Assembly (NCBI RefSeq): GCF_005144965.1
Contig: NZ_CP039704.1
Coordinates: 248,001-312,000, forward strand
DNA from: Hankyongella ginsenosidimutans
Lineage (GTDB): Bacteria; Pseudomonadota; Alphaproteobacteria; Sphingomonadales; Sphingomonadaceae
Length of the DNA stretch: 64,000 nt
Direction: 5' to 3'
Positions within the stretch are counted from its first letter, which is position 1; every line of letters starts with the position of its first letter. Shown here piece by piece: positions 1 through 10,078 of this stretch. A program made the translations under genes and the position numbers. The notes beneath the pieces are model-generated. The model had not been told where the DNA came from and made no database searches. It saw only the letters and a program-made list of their open reading frames with translations.

Positions 1-230
1 TTCGCCAGTTCCTCGCGCCCGTAGCCGACATTCACGCACCACAGGCCGGCCATGCCGTCGAGGATCTCGACCCCGTCGCCATCGGTGATGACGCAGCCTT
101 CGGCGCGCGTGATGATGCGGCTGCCGCCCATCTCGGCGATCAGACGGTAATCGGCCTGCGCGGGCAGATGGTGCGCGACGTCGAGGCGACGCAGTTCGGC
201 GACATCGTAGTTGCGACGGGGAGCAGTCAT
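1..230 (-). CDS. spuC: Putrescine-pyruvate type aminotransferase, N-terminal part (runs off the window)
   Basis: Class III, PLP-dependent aminotransferase that would transfer an amino group from putrescine (or a related polyamine) to pyruvate in the cytoplasm. Only the first 76 codons are visible, so the PLP lysine lies outside. The segment DGMAGLWCVNVGYGR near residue 60 is characteristic of the SpuC/omega-aminotransferase group. The start is the ATG at 230-228. It is the last gene seen of a minus-strand operon that also carries puuD and a putrescine importer 21 bases upstream, which supports polyamine substrates over beta-alanine or taurine. The exact substrate is inference. Confidence 0.82.
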   Translation of the reverse strand, partial: MTAPRRNYDVAELRRLDVAHHLPAQADYRLIAEMGGSRIITRAEGCVITDGDGVEILDGMAGLWCVNVGYGREELA

Positions 231-250
231 GCGATGATCCTTCTGAGTGT

Positions 251-988
251 TCAGCCACTCTGCCCGCTCAGCGGGTCACCGCGCAAGGCCCGGCCCAGCG
301 CACGGAAGTAGGCCTGGGAGTGCGGGTTCTCGTCCGCGTCCCATTCCGGGTGCCATTGCACCGCCAGCACCGGCGCGCCGCCCACCCGCGCCGAGAACGC
401 CTCCGGCAGGCCATCCGGCGCGTGCGCCTCCACGGTCAGCCCTTCGCCCAGCCGGTCAATGCCCTGGTAATGCACGGAATTGACCTGGATCTCTGCAACG
501 CCAAGCATAGCCGCCAGCAACCCGCCAGGTGTCAGCGACACCGGGTGACCATGCGCGAACATCGGGCCAAGCTGTGTCTTCTCATCCGCGTGGTGCGCAG
601 GCCCCAGATCGCGCCGCAGGGTGCCGCCGAACGCGACGTTCAATTCCTGGAAGCCGCGGCAGATGCCGAACACCGGCCGGCCGCGCGCCGTCATCGCGTC
701 GACCAGCGCCGGTACCATGGCGTCGCGGTCTACGTCGAAAGGCCCCTCGCCCGGCTCAGCGTCACCATAGCGACCAGGCGCGATATTCGACGGGCTGCCG
801 GTCAGCAGGATGCCATCCAGGCGCGGTGCGATCTCGCGCGCGTCGATCAGGTCTGGCAACGCCGGCACGATCAGCCCCGCAACATCGGCATATTTCAGCG
901 CCTTGACGATATAGCGGTTCTGCACCTGCTGGGCCATTTCCTGGCCGGAGGAGCGATTACAGGCGATGATGCCAAGCACTGGCCGCAT
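251..988 (-). CDS. puuD: Gamma-glutamyl-gamma-aminobutyrate hydrolase
   Basis: Class I glutamine amidotransferase-like hydrolase that releases GABA and glutamate from gamma-glutamyl-GABA, the last step of the Puu putrescine pathway. It is 245 residues, the normal family length. The nucleophile elbow GICRGFQE (about residue 110) supplies the catalytic Cys. The H and E of the triad are in AVQWHPEWD (about residue 220). The reading frame is intact, which is unusual in this window. The start ATG at 988 follows the potG stop by one base (TGACATG), so translation is probably coupled. Its neighbours are spuC downstream and the pot importer upstream. Confidence 0.93.
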   Translation of the reverse strand: MRPVLGIIACNRSSGQEMAQQVQNRYIVKALKYADVAGLIVPALPDLIDAREIAPRLDGILLTGSPSNIAPGRYGDAEPGEGPFDVDRDAMVPALVDAMTARGRPVFGICRGFQELNVAFGGTLRRDLGPAHHADEKTQLGPMFAHGHPVSLTPGGLLAAMLGVAEIQVNSVHYQGIDRLGEGLTVEAHAPDGLPEAFSARVGGAPVLAVQWHPEWDADENPHSQAYFRALGRALRGDPLSGQSG

Positions 989-989
989 G

Positions 990-2107
990 TCAGGCCTGCA
1001 GCACGATCACGGACTCGTGGTGCCAGGCGAGCCAGACCGGCTCGTCCCAGGTGAAATCCTCCTGGTCCCAGCGGGTGAGGTTTGGCCTGGTCACGCGTAC
1101 CTCGTGGCCGGTCTCCAGCTTGACGAGATAGATCGACTCGCTCCCCAGATAGGAGACCGTGCGGATGGTGCCGGGCGTCACATTGTAGCCGGTCGGCACG
1201 TCTTCGATCGTCGGTGCCGTGGCATCGGCGCGCTTATGCAGTTCGATCTTCTCCGGGCGGACAGCAGCCCATACGGTCGCGCCGGCAGCACCAGTGACGC
1301 CGTGGTCGAGATAGATCGGGCAGCCTGCCTGCGCACTTTCGACGACTGCCCGGTGTGGCTCGTCGATGACAAGCCGGCCTTCGAACAGGTTCACCGAGCC
1401 GAGGAAATCAGCGACGAAGCGGTTGGCCGGAAACTCGTAGAGCTCGGCAGGCGTGCCGGTCTGTGCCAGCAGTCCGCGGTTCATCACGGCGGCGCGGCAG
1501 GCCATGGCCAGCGCTTCGTCCTGATCGTGGGTCACCATCACGAAGGTGATGCCGACATCGTCCTGCAGCTGCGCCAGCTCGAACCGCATGGCCTCGCGCA
1601 GTTTGGCATCAAGGGCCGACAACGGCTCATCCAGCAGCAGCACCTGGGCTGGTTGACCAGCGCGCGCGCCAGCGCCACCCGCTGCCGCTGGCCGCCGGAC
1701 AGCTGGTCCGGCTTGCGCGCGCCGAACCCTGCCAGCTTTACCTGCTCGAGCGCCCGCTCGGCACGGTCCCGTCGTTCCGCCGTGGCGACGCCGGCCATCT
1801 TCAGGCCGTAGGACACATTGTCCAGCACGTTCAGGTGCGGGAACACCGCATAGGACTGGAACACCATGTTGATTGGCCGCTTGTTGGGCGGCACCCGGCT
1901 CATGTCCTGCCCATCGATCAGGATGCGCCCTTCGGTCGGCGCCTCGAACCCTGCGATCATGCGCAGCAGCGTGGTCTTGCCGCAGCCGGACGGGCCGAGC
2001 AGCGCGAAGAACTCGCCGGGCTGGATGGCAAGCGTGGCGTTATCGACCGCGACAACCGGCCCAAAGCGTTTGGTGATATTCTCGATCTGAATGATGGGCT
2101 GGGTCAT
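990..2107 (-). CDS. potG: Putrescine ABC transporter ATPase (frameshifted)
   Basis: ATP-hydrolysing subunit of a polyamine importer on the inner face of the inner membrane. Walker A is GPSGCGKTT, the signature LSGGQRQR, and Walker [12 protein letters not shown], with the H-loop in VTHDQDEAL and a C-terminal TOBE-type domain. The N-terminal and C-terminal parts are in different frames. The break is near 1640, just after NQP, and adding one C to the CCC run restores [11 protein letters not shown]. The start at 2107 gives MTQPIIQ and overlaps the potI stop (TGATG). About 372 residues when repaired, as expected. Spermidine PotA is the alternative, but the neighbouring genes favour putrescine. Confidence 0.9.
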
Positions 2108-2935
2108 CAGTGCGCCTGTGAGGGGTCTGCAGGCCACGCTGCGCCCGCAGCGCCAATATGGTCAGCAGGATCGTGATCGCCATGAGGACGGTGGAGGCCG
2201 CATTGACCGCAGGGGTCAGCGAGAACCGCACCATCGAGTAAACCTTGACCGGAAACGTCACCGTGTTCGGGCCGGATGTAAAGAAGGTGATGACGAAATC
2301 ATCCAGGCTGAGCGTGAACGCCAGCAAGCCGCCCGCGATCAGGGCCGGCTTCATGTGCGGCACCAGGATGTCGCGCAGCACGTCCCAGTCGCTCGCGCCG
2401 AGATCACGCGCCGCCTCCTCCATTTCCGGGTTGAACGATACCAGCCGCGCGCCGACCACGATGGCGACGAACGGAAAGCAGAAGGAGATGTGCGCCATGG
2501 TCACCGCCCCGAGATTGAGGGGCCAGGGGAGGTCCGCAGGCCAGCCTATCTTCACGAAGAAGGTGAGCATCGCCACGCCCATGCAAATTTCCGGCACCAC
2601 GATCGGCAGCCCGAACAGGCCGCTCAGGACCGACCGCGCCGGGAAGCGGAACCGCCAGAGCAGCAAGGCCGCCATCGCGCCCAGCACCACGCTGACGATG
2701 GTCGCGACCAGCGCAATCACCAGGAATTGGCGAATGCCTCCACAAGGCCGGAGTTCTCCCAGGCTTTCTGGTAGTATTTGAAGGTGAAGCCCTTCCAGAC
2801 GATGTTGCGCTTGCTGTCGTTGAAGCTGAACGCCACCAGCGCCAGCAGGGGCATAGAGGAACACAAACACCAGCCCGAGCCACAGGCGCATCCAGCCCCG
2901 ACGCAGATAGTCGAGGGTTCGACCATCGGCTTCAT
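2107..2935 (-). CDS. potI: Putrescine ABC transporter permease (frameshifted)
   Basis: Second inner-membrane permease of the polyamine importer. Hydrophobic segments are visible along the protein, and the EAA loop [18 protein letters not shown], which contacts the ATPase, is intact. Frame changes lie near 2850 (start of the first membrane helix region), near 2720 and near 2125. Repairing the last one (CCCC to CCCCC) ends the protein with QTPSQAH and gives a TGATG overlap with potG. The start ATG at 2935 overlaps the potH stop (ATGA). The order potF-potH-potI-potG matches the E. coli putrescine system. Confidence 0.87.
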
Positions 2936-3842
2936 AGCGCCGCCCCGCCGCCACCGCGGCTGCGCGCAACGGCCGCCCGCACGAACAGCGCGATGAACGT
3001 GGCGTACATCAACAGGAACGACAGCGCGGCGCCGAACGGCCAGTCGTTCGCGCGCTTGAACTGGCGCTCGATCACATTGGCGATCAACTGGCTCGACGGC
3101 CCACCCAGCAGATCGGGGGTCAGGTAAGCGCCCAGAGCCGGCACCATGGTGACGATCACGCCGGAAATGATGCCCGGCAGCGCCAGCGGGCAGACGACAT
3201 AGGCCAAGGTGCGCAGATGCCCGGCACCCAGATCCAGGCTGGCCTCGATCAGGAACGGTCGATCCGCTCCAGCGCCGCATAGAGCGGCAGCACCATGAAC
3301 GGCAGATGCACATACACCAGCCCGAACACGACCGCGAAATCCGTATACAGCAGGTGCAGGGGCTGAAACGGCGCGAGCGACCCCAGGCCCAGCAGCGCCA
3401 GCGGCCTGCTCAGCCCGTCCCAAAGCCAGCCGAGCCCGGCGTTCAGGAAGCCGTTGGTGCGCAGGACCGCGATCAGCGCATAGGTGCGGATGAGCAGATT
3501 GGTCCAGAACGGCAGCATCACCAGCAGCAACAGCCAGGTCTTGGCGCGCGGCGGCGCAAACACGATCGCCAGCGCGACCGGAAAGCCCGCAATCAGGCAG
3601 ATCATGGTCGTCGCTCCGGCGATCCACAGCGATTTCAGCATGATCTCGAGGTAGAGCGGCTCCAGCGCGCGCTGGTAATTCGCCAGGGTCCCGGTGACCG
3701 TAATTTCCGTAAGCCCGGTGTTCTGGCCGAAGCTCAGCAGCCAGACGCCGCCGAGCGGCACCAGAAACAGCAGCAGCAGCCAGGCGACCGGAGGGACCGC
3801 CAGACTGGCGAAGAAGCCGGAATTTCGCCGCCAGTCCTGCAC
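2932..3842 (-). CDS. potH: Putrescine ABC transporter permease (frameshifted)
   Basis: First inner-membrane permease of the polyamine importer. The N-terminus has a long hydrophobic helix (VAWLLLLFLVPLGGVWLLS), and the EAA loop reads EASLDLGAGHLRTLAYVVCP. One frameshift near 3255 separates the N-terminal 195 residues from the EAA loop and the last helices. It follows potF by 7 bases and overlaps potI by ATGA. About 303 residues when repaired, which is normal for PotH/PotB. Confidence 0.9.
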
Positions 3843-3849
3843 GCGGGGC

Positions 3850-4944
3850 TCAGGCCGCGCGAACCCGGGTCATCGCCGCTTCGAACGCCTGCGCGATTTC
3901 CGCACCCGTGAACCGGCCGTATTCGCAACGCGAGAGCACCTCCGGCGACGGATAGACGGCAGGGCTGTTCTTGTAGGCGTCGTCCATCAGGGCCTTGGCG
4001 GCCAGGTTCGGCGTCGGATACTGGATCGTCTCGGTGATTTTCTTGTCGTTTTCGGCGTCCAGGATGAAATTGATGAAGGCGTGCGCATTCTCCGGGTGCG
4101 GCGCGCCGACCGGGATGCACAGATTGTCCGTGTTCAGCAGGCTGCCCTCCTTGGGCACGACAAAGTCGATATCCTGGTCTTCCTGCATGCGCTGGGCGAT
4201 GTCGCCGTTGTACTCGACCACCAGGTCGACTTCGCCGCTGACCAGCAGGTCCTGCCCGTTGTCGTCGTGGAACACCTTGATGTTCTTCTTCTGCTTGATG
4301 AGCATGTCCTCGACCTGCTTCAGCAGTTCCGGCGAGAAATCGTTCACGCTCTTGCCGAGGTATTTGAAGCCGAGTCGGAAGACGTCCGCGGCCTCGCTCA
4401 GCATGGCGATGCGACCGGCATATTCGTCGGAGTCGAAAACATATTTCCAGCTATCGGGAATGTTCTGCACCTTGGACTTGCGGTAGCCGATGCCGATCAC
4501 CAGCCAGGTATAGGGCACGGAGTGCGCCTGGCCCGGATCGTAGCTAATATCCCGCCATTCCGGCCCGATGTTGACCAGGTTGGGAATTTTCTTCTGGTCG
4601 ATCTCCATCAGCATCTTTGCTTCGATCATGCGGGTCACGAATTCGTTGGACGGCACGATGACGTCATAGCCGGGGTTGCCGGCGCGCATCTTCGCGAACA
4701 GGTCGTCGTTGGTCGCGAACAGGTCCATCTTGACCTCGATGCCGGTCGCGGCCTTGAAGTCGTCCAGCGTGGTCTCGCCGATGTAGTCAGCCCAGGTGAA
4801 GAAGTTCAGCTTCTTCTCCTCGCCGGTCGCGCTGGCGGGCCTGTTCGCTTTACCGCAACTGCTCAGTGAGAAGCCGATGCCCGCGACACCGAGCGCCGCC
4901 AGAGCGCGCCGCCGTGTCAGGCTTCTATAGAAACTGCCTTGCAT
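3850..4944 (-). CDS. potF: Periplasmic putrescine-binding protein
   Basis: Substrate-binding protein (364 residues) that delivers putrescine or spermidine to the PotHI-PotG transporter. I chose the ATG at 4944 (MQGSFYRSLTRRRALA) because GGAG sits 8 bases upstream; the open frame extends further but without family similarity. The leader has twin arginines (LTRRRAL) and then LSSC, so it may be a Tat-exported or lipid-anchored form. The mature part begins NFFTWADYIGE, a PotD/PotF hallmark, and keeps SVPYTWLVIGIGYRK. The frame is intact. First of the four transporter genes, downstream of two puuA-like genes. Confidence 0.93.
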   Translation of the reverse strand: MQGSFYRSLTRRRALAALGVAGIGFSLSSCGKANRPASATGEEKKLNFFTWADYIGETTLDDFKAATGIEVKMDLFATNDDLFAKMRAGNPGYDVIVPSNEFVTRMIEAKMLMEIDQKKIPNLVNIGPEWRDISYDPGQAHSVPYTWLVIGIGYRKSKVQNIPDSWKYVFDSDEYAGRIAMLSEAADVFRLGFKYLGKSVNDFSPELLKQVEDMLIKQKKNIKVFHDDNGQDLLVSGEVDLVVEYNGDIAQRMQEDQDIDFVVPKEGSLLNTDNLCIPVGAPHPENAHAFINFILDAENDKKITETIQYPTPNLAAKALMDDAYKNSPAVYPSPEVLSRCEYGRFTGAEIAQAFEAAMTRVRAA

Positions 4945-5036
4945 AATCCGCTCCTTCGCCCACGCTTTCTGTAACATTACGACAATTGCGCAGCGCCGCA
5001 ATCCGCTTTTATTGCGCCGGCGGTAATTCCGCCCGC

Positions 5037-6389
5037 TCAGGCATTGCGCAGGTACCAGGCATAGTCGAGGCTTGGCACCAGCGCGCTGTAGCGCTCGTGC
5101 TCCGCGCGCTTCATGGTCGCATACATCTCGACAAAGCGCGGCCCCAGATAATCCGCCATCCGGCCTGATGCGGCGAAGGCGTCGATCGCATTGACCCAGA
5201 CCGTCGGCAGGGTCGCCGCGCCATAGCCGTTGCCGGAGACCGGCGGTCCGGGATCGCAGTGCTGCGTCAGACCATGGTGGATGCCGGCCAGCACGGCGGC
5301 GACCGCCAGATAGGGGTTGGCGTCGGCGCCGGCGACGCGGTGTTCGAGGTGACGGCTCGAAGGGCTGCCTGTCGGCACACGCAGGGCGACGGTACGGTTG
5401 TTGATCCCCAGCTTGGGCTCGTCGGCGCATAGGAGTTGGCGCGAAACCGGCGGTAGCTGTTGGCGTTCGGCGCCAGGATCGCCATGGTGTCGGCCAGCGT
5501 CTCCCGCAGGCCGCCGATCGCGTGGCGCAGCGCCGGGCTGCCGGCCGGGTCTGCATCGGCGAAGATGTTGCGGCCGTCCCGATCCTCGACGCTCACATGG
5601 ATGTGCAGGCCGGAGCCGGCGCAGTCCGCGAACGGCTTGGCCATGAAGGTTGCTTCCATGCCATGGTTCAGCGCGATGCCCTTGGCGGCCCGCTTGTACA
5701 GCACAGCGTCGTCTGCAGCGCGCAGGGCGTCCGGCTTGTGCGCCAGCGTCAGTTCGATCTGGCCGGGCGAATATTCCGAGATCGCGCCCTCCAGCGGCAG
5801 GCCCTGTACGTCGCAGACGGCATAGAGATCGCGCAGATAAGCATCGACTTCATGCAGTTCCGCCAGGCCGTAGACTTCGTTGCGCGTCTGGCGCTCGCCG
5901 GTGCGCGTGCAGGGCGCAGCCGCGGCGCATCCGTCGATCCGGCCTCGACCAGATAATATTCCAGCTCGCACGCCAGCACAGGCGTCAGTCCGTCGGCTGT
6001 GAAGCGATCGAGCACGCCCTGCAGCACCTGCCGCGGGTCGAGCGCGCACGGGCTGCCATCCAGCTCGACCATGGTGCACACCACCTGCGCGGAATCCGGC
6101 CCCTGCCACGGCGTCAGGGCCAGCGTGCCGGGGACCGGGCGCACAATGCGGTCCGGGTCGCCGGCCTCCCACACCAGGCCAGTCTCGGCAGTGTCCGCGC
6201 CGGTGATGTCGGTCACCATGAGCGACAGCGGCAAAAACGCCCTTGCTCGAACACGGGGCGCAGTTCGTGCCGGCGCAGCCGCTTGCCGCGCGGCACCCCG
6301 CTCAGCGGCGTAACCACGAGATCGACAAACTGCACCGCCGGGTGCGCAGCAAGGAAGGCGTCGCATTCAGAGACAGCGGCAAACTTCAT
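5037..6389 (-). CDS. puuA: Gamma-glutamylpolyamine synthetase, second copy (frameshifted)
   Basis: Glutamine-synthetase family ligase that would join glutamate to putrescine using ATP. The start MKFAAVSECDAF at 6389 lies 6 bases past the stop of the neighbouring paralog. Family landmarks are ELEYYLVEAG, NHGMEATFMAKPF and GSGLHIHVS (ATP and glutamate binding), and the C-terminal VAGADANPYLAVAA. Three frame changes are needed (near 6240, 5905 and 5400). About 450 residues when joined. The two copies differ clearly in sequence, so they probably use different polyamines, as in Pseudomonas; that is inference. Confidence 0.85.
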
Positions 6390-6394
6390 GGAGG

Positions 6395-7745
6395 TCAGAC
6401 TTTCAATAGCAGGTGCTCGCGCTCCCATGAGCTGATGACCGCCTGATAGGCGTCGAGCTCCGCCTGTTTGATGGCGATGAACGCGCGCACGAAATCGTCG
6501 CCCAGATATTTCTTCGCGGGCTTGCAGTGACTGAAGCGATCGACCGCCTCATAGAGCGTGCGCGGCAGGGTGCGCGCCAGCCGGTAGGCGCTGCCGGTTA
6601 CCTGCGGCCGCGGCTGCATGCGCTCGAGGATCCCGACATAGCCGCACAGCAGGGTGGTCGCGAACGCCAGATAGGCGTTGGCGTCCGCGCCCGGCAGCCG
6701 GTTCTCGACCCGGCGGTTGCTCGGGCTGGAAAACGGCACGCGCAGCCCGCAAGATCGGTTGTCGACCCCCACTGCACGTTGATCGGCGCATCGAACTGCG
6801 GGCGCATGCGCCGGAAACTGTTCACGTTGGGCGCGAACAGCGGCATCATCTGCGGCAGCAATCTTTGCAGTCCCGCGACATAGGCCTTGAACAGTGCGCT
6901 GTCCTTGCCCTGCCGGGTCGCGAAGATGTTCTGCCCGCTCGACGCGTCGACCACCGACTGGTGGATGTGCATGGCGCTGCCCGGCTGGTTTTCCATTGGC
7001 TTGGCCATGAAGGTCGCATAGACGCCGTGCTGCAGTGCCACCTGGCGCACGATGCGCTTGAACAGGGTCACCTGGTCCGCCAGTTCCAGCGGATCGCCGT
7101 GGTTGAAGTTGACCTCGAGCTGGGCAGCACCCGCTTCGTGGATCAGCGTGTCGATGTCGAGGTCCGCGCGCTCGCTGTATTCGTAGATATCCTCGATCAG
7201 CGCTTCATACTCGTTCACCGCCTCGAGCCCGTAGGGCTGGCTGCCGGTCTCCGGCCGCCCCGAACGTCCGAGCGGCGGGGCAAGCGGCAGGTCTGGGTCC
7301 GGTTGACCGCGGTCAGGAAGAATTCCAGCTCCGGCGCCACGACCGGCCTCCAGCCCTTGTCCTCATAGAGCTTCATCACCCGGCGCAGCACATTGCGCGG
7401 CGCGACCGACAGCGGTTCTTCGTCCGAGGTCAGCGGGTCCATCATCACGAAGGCGGTCGGCGTTTTATAACCGCTCGCCATGCGGATGGTCGTCGGGTCC
7501 GGCACCAGGATCACGTCCGGATCGGTGTAAGGCGCAACGCTCTCGTCATCCGGATAATCGCCGGTCACGGTGACGATGAAAATGCTGGAGGCGATGCGCA
7601 GGGTCTTCTCGCGCACGCCCTTCAGGAACTTGGCGGCCGGCACCACCTTGCCGCGCAGGATGCCGTTCATGTCCGGCACCATGCATTCGACCTCGCCGAC
7701 GCCGTGGGTGTTGATCCATTCTTCCAGTTCGCCGACGCTGGCCAT
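6395..7745 (-). CDS. puuA: Gamma-glutamylpolyamine synthetase, first copy (frameshifted)
   Basis: Glutamine-synthetase family protein at the head of the polyamine operon. It starts MASVGELEEW at 7745 and carries VAPELEFFL, QHGVYATFMAKPMENQPGSAMHIHQS and PGADANAYLAFA in the order expected of the GS catalytic domain. It lacks the adenylylation-type regulatory C-terminus of GlnA. Frame changes lie near 7255 and 6745; about 450 residues when repaired. It is likely gamma-glutamylputrescine synthetase because puuD, puuB and a putrescine importer are nearby. Ordinary GlnA is much less likely. Confidence 0.87.
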
Positions 7746-7816
7746 GGCGGCTCTCCTTTATGCTAGCCTAGCACGGGAGCATGCACACTGCACAAGAGGC
7801 AAGCTGCAACAACCGC

Positions 7817-8470
7817 TTAAACCTTCGGTACGACGGTCAGGTTGGTCGCGATTGAGATCCGCAGCGCGTCGCCCTTGTAGGGCCGCACCGCATGCTGCAA
7901 CCAGGAAGGAAAAATCACAATCAGGCCCGGTTTCGGGCGCACCAGTTGCTCGACCTGCTTGGGCCGACCGTCGGCCCCGCGCATGAAGATATCCGGCGCC
8001 GCCATCGCCGTCATCGGGTAGCGCGGATCGACGAGGCAGAGTTCGCCGCCCTTGGCGGGGTCGTCCGCGCAGCCGCCATCATCGACATAATAGGCCGCCG
8101 ACCAGAAGGCGGGGTGCGCATGGGTCTGGTTGGCAGCGCCTGGCCCGGAGACATTCGCCCACATGCGCAAGTGCCAGCCGAAGCGCGGTTTGGCCGGGCT
8201 GCCGGGGTCGAGGGTGAAGTTGGTGCAGAGATCGCACAGGGTCTGGCCGAGGCGCTGTGCCGGCGCGCCGCCCCAGTCCAGCATATCCGCGTCGCTGTGC
8301 CAGCCGTTGACGTTGGAGTGCTGAACGCCGGCAGGGTCCTGCGCCTGCTTCTCGAGTATACGCGAGCGAAACGCCGCGTTCAGTTGATCATGATCCGGCA
8401 TCTGGAAGGTGATCAGCGGCGTGCCGAACAAGTCGGCGTAGCCCGGCGCGGCGCAGCGGCGGTCATGCAA
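7817..8470 (-). CDS. Putative 2OG-Fe(II) oxygenase
   Basis: 217-residue protein resembling the TIGR02466 group of putative 2-oxoglutarate/Fe(II) dioxygenases. HAHPAFWSAAYYVD supplies the first metal His. FPSWLQHAVRPY and RISIATN near the C-terminus supply the second His and the 2OG-binding Arg. The substrate is unknown. The open frame begins with TTG at 8470. An ATG four bases downstream (8466) is in another frame, so the true start could be hidden by a frameshift. It is 72 bases upstream of puuA on the same strand, but nothing shows that it belongs to polyamine metabolism. Confidence 0.72.
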   Translation of the reverse strand: MHDRRCAAPGYADLFGTPLITFQMPDHDQLNAAFRSRILEKQAQDPAGVQHSNVNGWHSDADMLDWGGAPAQRLGQTLCDLCTNFTLDPGSPAKPRFGWHLRMWANVSGPGAANQTHAHPAFWSAAYYVDDGGCADDPAKGGELCLVDPRYPMTAMAAPDIFMRGADGRPKQVEQLVRPKPGLIVIFPSWLQHAVRPYKGDALRISIATNLTVVPKV

Positions 8471-8580
8471 GCCTCATAGAGCGATTTCCAAGCAGACGGA
8501 CTCATCTGTTAGTTAAGAAATCGCAGCAAAACAAACCGATAGAGCGGACGATCAGATACGGTCAGATCGAAACGCGCTCC

Positions 8581-8611
8581 AAAAAGCCGGCGCGTTTATG
8601 GCGCGCCGGCT
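8581..8611 (-). terminator. Rho-independent terminator after the PEP-CTERM gene
   Basis: Perfect 10-bp stem (AGCCGGCGCG with CGCGCCGGCT) and a 7-base loop, followed on the minus strand by five T. It lies 43 bases beyond the stop codon of the gene at 8654-10078. Confidence 0.85.
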
Positions 8612-8653
8612 CGTTAGCGGTCAATGCCAGCCTGTTGCCGGCTGGCCTGTCGT

Positions 8654-10078
8654 TTAGCGGCGGCGGCGGCGGCCGGCGGCGATGCCCGCCAGGGCTGCAC
8701 CCGCGCCCAGAACGCCCAGAGTGCCCGGTTCCGGAACCGAGAACACCGAGATGAAGTCGCGGCCGCCATCGGCGTGCTGCGTGTTCACGAAGAGGCGGAA
8801 CGGGTTCAGCGGATCGAACAGAATGCCGGTCGGCTCCGCAGCGAAGGTGGTCTGGATGCCGAGGCGCACGATGGCTTCCGCCACGCCGTCGCCATCTGCG
8901 TCCTGCGCGCAGAAGATGTCGTCGACCGGGTTCGAGCCGCCGATGTCCTCGGTCACGCAGATGTCGCCGAAGGCGCTGATGGCGATGTTGTCCGGCGAGG
9001 AGAAGCCGCTGCCAACCGCAAGGCCGGTCGCTGCGTCGATGGTGTTGGTGTCGACGAAGATCTTGGTCGACGGAGCAGCCGGATCGGTGACGTCGATCGC
9101 ATAGATGCGGTTGTCGCCGGTGGTCGGAACATAGAGGATTTCACGGCCGCCCGGCAGCGTCTGCAGTTCGAAGTCTTCGGGGCGGTTGAAGGCCGAAATC
9201 GGGCTGTTCGGATTGGCGGCGTTATAGTCGGCGACCGCCTGACGCGCATTCACGGTCGGGTCGGTGATGCCGGCGATCGGCGTGCCGTCCGGGTTGTTGA
9301 GCGCAACCCAGTCGGCGGCGCCGACGTTGTTGGCACCGCTGACGCGCAGCGCGAACAACTGGCCGCCGGCCAGCGGATCGTTCGGGTTGGTCGGCACCAG
9401 GCGGAAGATGCCGCCGGGGAAGTTTTCGTCAGCGACATAGCTGTTGCCGAACTTGTCGATCGAATAGCCTTCGTGGCTCAGGCGACCGATGGCCGGACGA
9501 TCAATGGTGATCGGGCGGTTGGCGACGACCGGATCGTTCGGGTCACCGAACGGGTTGAGGACTTCGAACAGGCGGCCGCCGGAGCCGCTCTCTTCCGCCA
9601 CCAGCGCGGTGCCACGGTCCGTGAAGCGCACGAGATCGCCGCGCGAGAACGGCCCGGTGACGTTCGGGTCGGAAATCTGGATCGAGGTGCCGGCGGTCAG
9701 GTCGACGCGATACAGGCCGCCCTGCAGCGACGCGCCGATTTCCGGCGTGGTGAACAGGAAGTTCGGGCGCGACGGGTCGATCGCCAGCTGGTCGATCAGC
9801 GGATTGGCCGGAAAGGTCGAGCCCGGTTGCTGCACGTGGAAGATCACCTGCTGCTGCACCGCGCCGTTGGTCACGAACGGCGTGGCGAGGCCGGTGTTGC
9901 CACCCGCACGGGCGACCGTGTTGTACTGGCCGACGCCAGTGGTGAAAGTGTCGGTGCGGGTGACGTCATTGTTGGCGGCCAGCGGGCCGTTGGCGACCAG
10001 TGCATCGAACACCGGGCCGGCCATGGCGGTCGAGGACATCAGCGACGCGGCGAGCGCCGCGGCAATACCGAGTTTCAT
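8654..10078 (-). CDS. Secreted PhoX-like protein with PEP-CTERM anchor
   Basis: 474 residues, intact frame. A Sec signal peptide (MKLGIAAALAASLMSSTAMA) is followed by a beta-propeller-like body of the DUF839/PhoX type. LSHEGYSIDKFGNSYVADE matches the PhoX motif with SHEG and DE metal ligands, and GFSSPDNIAI and AEPTGILFD recur as in these phosphatases. The C-terminus is a PEP-CTERM sorting signal: VPEPGTLGVLGAG, a hydrophobic stretch, then RRRRR. It is probably exported, then cleaved by an exosortase. A calcium-dependent phosphatase or phosphodiesterase activity is inferred from the family. A terminator follows, and a promoter-like AT-rich region precedes it. Confidence 0.85.
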   Translation of the reverse strand: MKLGIAAALAASLMSSTAMAGPVFDALVANGPLAANNDVTRTDTFTTGVGQYNTVARAGGNTGLATPFVTNGAVQQQVIFHVQQPGSTFPANPLIDQLAIDPSRPNFLFTTPEIGASLQGGLYRVDLTAGTSIQISDPNVTGPFSRGDLVRFTDRGTALVAEESGSGGRLFEVLNPFGDPNDPVVANRPITIDRPAIGRLSHEGYSIDKFGNSYVADENFPGGIFRLVPTNPNDPLAGGQLFALRVSGANNVGAADWVALNNPDGTPIAGITDPTVNARQAVADYNAANPNSPISAFNRPEDFELQTLPGGREILYVPTTGDNRIYAIDVTDPAAPSTKIFVDTNTIDAATGLAVGSGFSSPDNIAISAFGDICVTEDIGGSNPVDDIFCAQDADGDGVAEAIVRLGIQTTFAAEPTGILFDPLNPFRLFVNTQHADGGRDFISVFSVPEPGTLGVLGAGAALAGIAAGRRRRR

